Assembly (NCBI RefSeq): GCF_003287935.1
Contig: NZ_CP030287.1
Location: forward strand, 4,678,267 to 4,742,266
Source: Streptomyces sp. ICC1
GTDB taxonomy: Bacteria > Actinomycetota > Actinomycetes > Streptomycetales > Streptomycetaceae
Reading direction: 5' to 3'
Length of the DNA stretch: 64,000 nt
The notes beneath the pieces are model-generated. The model had not been told where the DNA came from and searched no databases. It saw only the letters and a program-made list of their open reading frames with translations. Below are positions 62,208-64,000 of this stretch, in pieces. The number at the start of each line of letters is the position of its first letter. Within the stretch, counting starts at the first letter, position 1. Both the position numbers and the translations under genes were made by a program.

Positions 62208-62914
62208 GCGTGCGACCGCCGAGAGGCCCGATGGGGGGCCCCGCACTGGTACGACTGGTCGCGGGCTGTGTCCTGCAGTACCCCGGCGACTACTTCCACG
62301 ATGAACTCCCGCGGCTCCGTGCGGCCCTCGCCGGGGTGCCCGCCGAACCGGCCGCACTGCTCGGCTCGTTCCTCGACGAGGCCGAGCGGCAGACCCCGAT
62401 CGAGCTGTGCGCCCAGTACACCTCGACCTTCGACACCCGCAACCGGCGCTGCCTCTACCTCACGTGGTGGGTGGACGGCGACACCCGCCGGCGCGGGCTG
62501 TCCCTGGTCCGGCTGAAGCGGATCTACCGGGACTTCGGGCTGGAGTACGCGGGCGAGGAACTGCCCGACTTCCTGCCGGTGGCCCTGGAGTTCGCCGCCC
62601 GCGTGGAGGAGGCCGGCACCGAGCTGCTCCAGGAGCACCGGGCCGGGCTGGAGCTGCTGCGGCTCGCGCTCACCGAGTCCGCCTCCCCGTACGCCCGGGT
62701 CCTCGAAGCCGTCTGCTCGACGCTGCCCGGACCCTCCCCCGAGACCAAGGCCGAGGCCAAGGCGCTGGCGAAGAACGGCCCGCCGCAGGAGCTGGTGGGC
62801 GCGGGCTCGGCGCTCGAACCGTTCGGGCCGGGCCTCGACATGCCGGCCGACCTCCCCCTGCGGACCCCCGCCGACCTCCCGTGGCCCGTGACACCCGAAA
62901 GGCAGACGGCCTGA
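62204..62914 (+). CDS. narJ: Nitrate reductase assembly chaperone
   Basis: A 236-residue cytoplasmic chaperone that holds apo-NarGH for molybdenum-cofactor insertion before membrane docking; it is not part of the final enzyme. The conserved central region ELCAQYTSTFDTRNRRCLYLTWW and GDTRRRG, followed by LPDFLPVALEF, identifies the family. The C-terminal 40 residues are proline-rich. GTG 62204 is chosen for its overlap with the narH stop, with GAGGAGGGG upstream; its own stop overlaps the narI ATG (TGATG). Confidence 0.94.
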   Translation: MSVRPPRGPMGGPALVRLVAGCVLQYPGDYFHDELPRLRAALAGVPAEPAALLGSFLDEAERQTPIELCAQYTSTFDTRNRRCLYLTWWVDGDTRRRGLSLVRLKRIYRDFGLEYAGEELPDFLPVALEFAARVEEAGTELLQEHRAGLELLRLALTESASPYARVLEAVCSTLPGPSPETKAEAKALAKNGPPQELVGAGSALEPFGPGLDMPADLPLRTPADLPWPVTPERQTA

Positions 62915-63639
62915 TGGACCTCCTCCTGTGGGGCGTGCTCCCGTACGTCTCGATCGCGCTGCTGATCGCGGGCACGGTCTGGCGGGCCCGCTTCGACAAG
63001 TTCGGCTGGACCACCCACTCCTCCCAGCTGCACGAGTCGCGGCTGCTGCGCATCGGCTCGCCGCTCTTCCACTTCGGCATGCTCTTCGTGGTCCTCGGCC
63101 ACGTGGTCGGCCTGCTGATCCCGAAGAGCTGGACCGACGCCGCGGGCCTGAGCGACCACGCCTACCACCTGCTGGCCGTCTCCACCGGCGCGATCGCGGG
63201 CGTCGCGGCCGCCGCCGGCATCGGGATCCTGGTCTACCGGCGCTTCAAGGTCCCGGCCGTGCGCAGGGCGACGCTGCGCAGCGACCACCTGATGTACAGC
63301 TTCCTGCTCGGCGCGATGGTGCTGGGCCTCACCGCCACGGTCCTCAACTCGACGGGAATGACGGACGGCTACAACTACCGTGACGGCATCTCGCCCTGGT
63401 TCCGCAGCCTGTTCACCTTCACCCCGGACCACCACCTGATGGCGGGCGCCCCGCTCGCCTTCAAGCTGCACATCCTCTTCGGCTTCACGCTGTTCGCGCT
63501 GATCCCGTACTCGCGGCTGGTCCACGCGTTCTCCGTGCCGCTGAAGTACCTGTTCCGGCCGTACGTGGTCTACCGCAAGCGGGACCCCGCGCAGCTCGCC
63601 AACCGCGAGACCAAGCGCGGCTGGGAGCGCGTGTCGTGA
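62914..63639 (+). CDS. narI: Nitrate reductase gamma subunit (cytochrome b)
   Basis: A 241-residue membrane subunit with five helices, oxidising quinol and passing electrons to NarH. Likely haem ligands are the histidines in FHFGMLFVVLGHVVGL (helix 2) and in FKLHILFGFTLFALIPYSRLVHAF (helix 5). It starts MDLLLWGVLPYVSIALL with no signal peptide. Its stop overlaps the radical-SAM start, extending the coupled operon to a fifth gene. Confidence 0.96.
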   Translation: MDLLLWGVLPYVSIALLIAGTVWRARFDKFGWTTHSSQLHESRLLRIGSPLFHFGMLFVVLGHVVGLLIPKSWTDAAGLSDHAYHLLAVSTGAIAGVAAAAGIGILVYRRFKVPAVRRATLRSDHLMYSFLLGAMVLGLTATVLNSTGMTDGYNYRDGISPWFRSLFTFTPDHHLMAGAPLAFKLHILFGFTLFALIPYSRLVHAFSVPLKYLFRPYVVYRKRDPAQLANRETKRGWERVS

Positions 63640-64000
63640 CCCCGCACCCCACCCGCGGGCCCGTTCCCGCCACGCACCGCACCATCGTGCGCCGGCCCCG
63701 GCACGCGGTCGGCGAGCGGCCCTTCATCGTGATCTGGGAGGCGACGCGGGCCTGCCCGCTGGCCTGTCTGCACTGCCGGGCCGAGGCGCAGACCGCCCGC
63801 CACCCCGAGGAGCTCGACGGCGCGGACGCCCGCCGGGTGATGGACCAGATCGCCGCCTTCGGCAAGCCCGGCCCGCTCTTCGTGATCACCGGCGGGGACC
63901 CCTTCCAGCGCGCCGACCTCACCGACCTCGTGGCGTACGGGACCTCGCTGGGCCTGCGCGTCGCCGTGTCCCCCTCCGGTACGCCCACGCTGACGCCGGA
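63636..64000 (+). CDS. Radical-SAM protein, 3' end outside window
   Basis: About 121 residues are visible. The radical-SAM [4Fe-4S] motif CPLACLHC (CxxxCxxC) follows IVIWEATRA, and the SAM-binding glycine motif reads FVITGGDPFQRADL. The type resembles SPASM/haem-modifying enzymes (NirJ/Ahb-like) often found near nitrate or haem genes; the exact substrate cannot be told from this part. GTG 63636 overlaps the narI stop (GTGA), so it is translated with the nar operon. A role in haem or cofactor supply for anaerobic respiration is inferred. Confidence 0.88.
   Translation, partial: MTPHPTRGPVPATHRTIVRRPRHAVGERPFIVIWEATRACPLACLHCRAEAQTARHPEELDGADARRVMDQIAAFGKPGPLFVITGGDPFQRADLTDLVAYGTSLGLRVAVSPSGTPTLTP

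Overview
The window is high-GC actinobacterial DNA, almost certainly a Streptomyces chromosome. The evidence is the very strong G/C bias at third codon positions, the frequent GTG starts, the ATGA/GTGA/TGATG gene overlaps, and a set of hallmark genes: the tip-growth filament pair filP and scy, the cslA-glxA cell-wall polysaccharide pair, the 180-kDa NAD-glutamate dehydrogenase, a mycobacterial-type AdnAB helicase-nuclease and a narGHJI operon. No tRNA, rRNA, CRISPR array, prophage or large biosynthetic cluster was recognised.

Layout. 1-2.2 kb: HMG-CoA lyase (cut by the window), a beheaded acyl-CoA carboxylase alpha subunit, and an exporter ATPase that has lost its start. 2.3-16.6 kb: a core block with NAD-GDH, a HAD hydrolase pair, an Rv3235-like protein, secA, a GNAT, a YcaQ-like glycosylase, an orphan response regulator, hpf and the 3' half of comF. 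16.6-23.1 kb: a nitrogen block with an agmatine deiminase (its reading frame runs on into the comF remnant), a divergent TetR regulator, a two-subunit orphan urease (ureAB, ureC) and a Tat-exported agmatine-deiminase-like enzyme. Three near-identical palindromes link the promoters of this block. 23.1-39.5 kb: an ABC exporter cluster, filP, scy, methylmalonyl-CoA epimerase, thiolase, meaB, a 24-residue ribosomal protein bL37 gene, a PepSY protein, a MarR regulator, three coupled AIM24 proteins, a DUF3817 membrane protein and a thiamine-binding protein. 39.5-44.8 kb: cslA, glxA and a GH6 glycanase. 44.8-55.0 kb: the adnB- and adnA-like helicases, an alkyltransferase-like protein and a large kinase-like/LPG-synthase-type membrane protein. 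55.1-64.0 kb: a GNAT, a YwiC-like protein, narGHJI and a radical-SAM gene cut by the window.

The most striking property is mosaicism. At three places unrelated genes are spliced inside coding sequence: acyl-CoA carboxylase/exporter ATPase near 1.3 kb, agmatine deiminase/ComF near 17.2 kb, and AdnB/GH6 near 44.8 kb. All three joins lie in G-rich tracts. They are either true rearrangements with broken genes or assembly joins, and this must be settled before the chimeric proteins are believed.

A second theme is a family of roughly 165-bp palindromic MITE-like elements ending in CTAG (19142-19310, 43638-43802, plus a single end at 21846). Their CTAG ends coincide with the TAG stop codons of four genes. 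The best candidate for an undescribed system is the TetR-linked agmatine deiminase/urease block: a cytosolic and an exported deiminase with an accessory-less, flap-altered urease, apparently sharing one operator.
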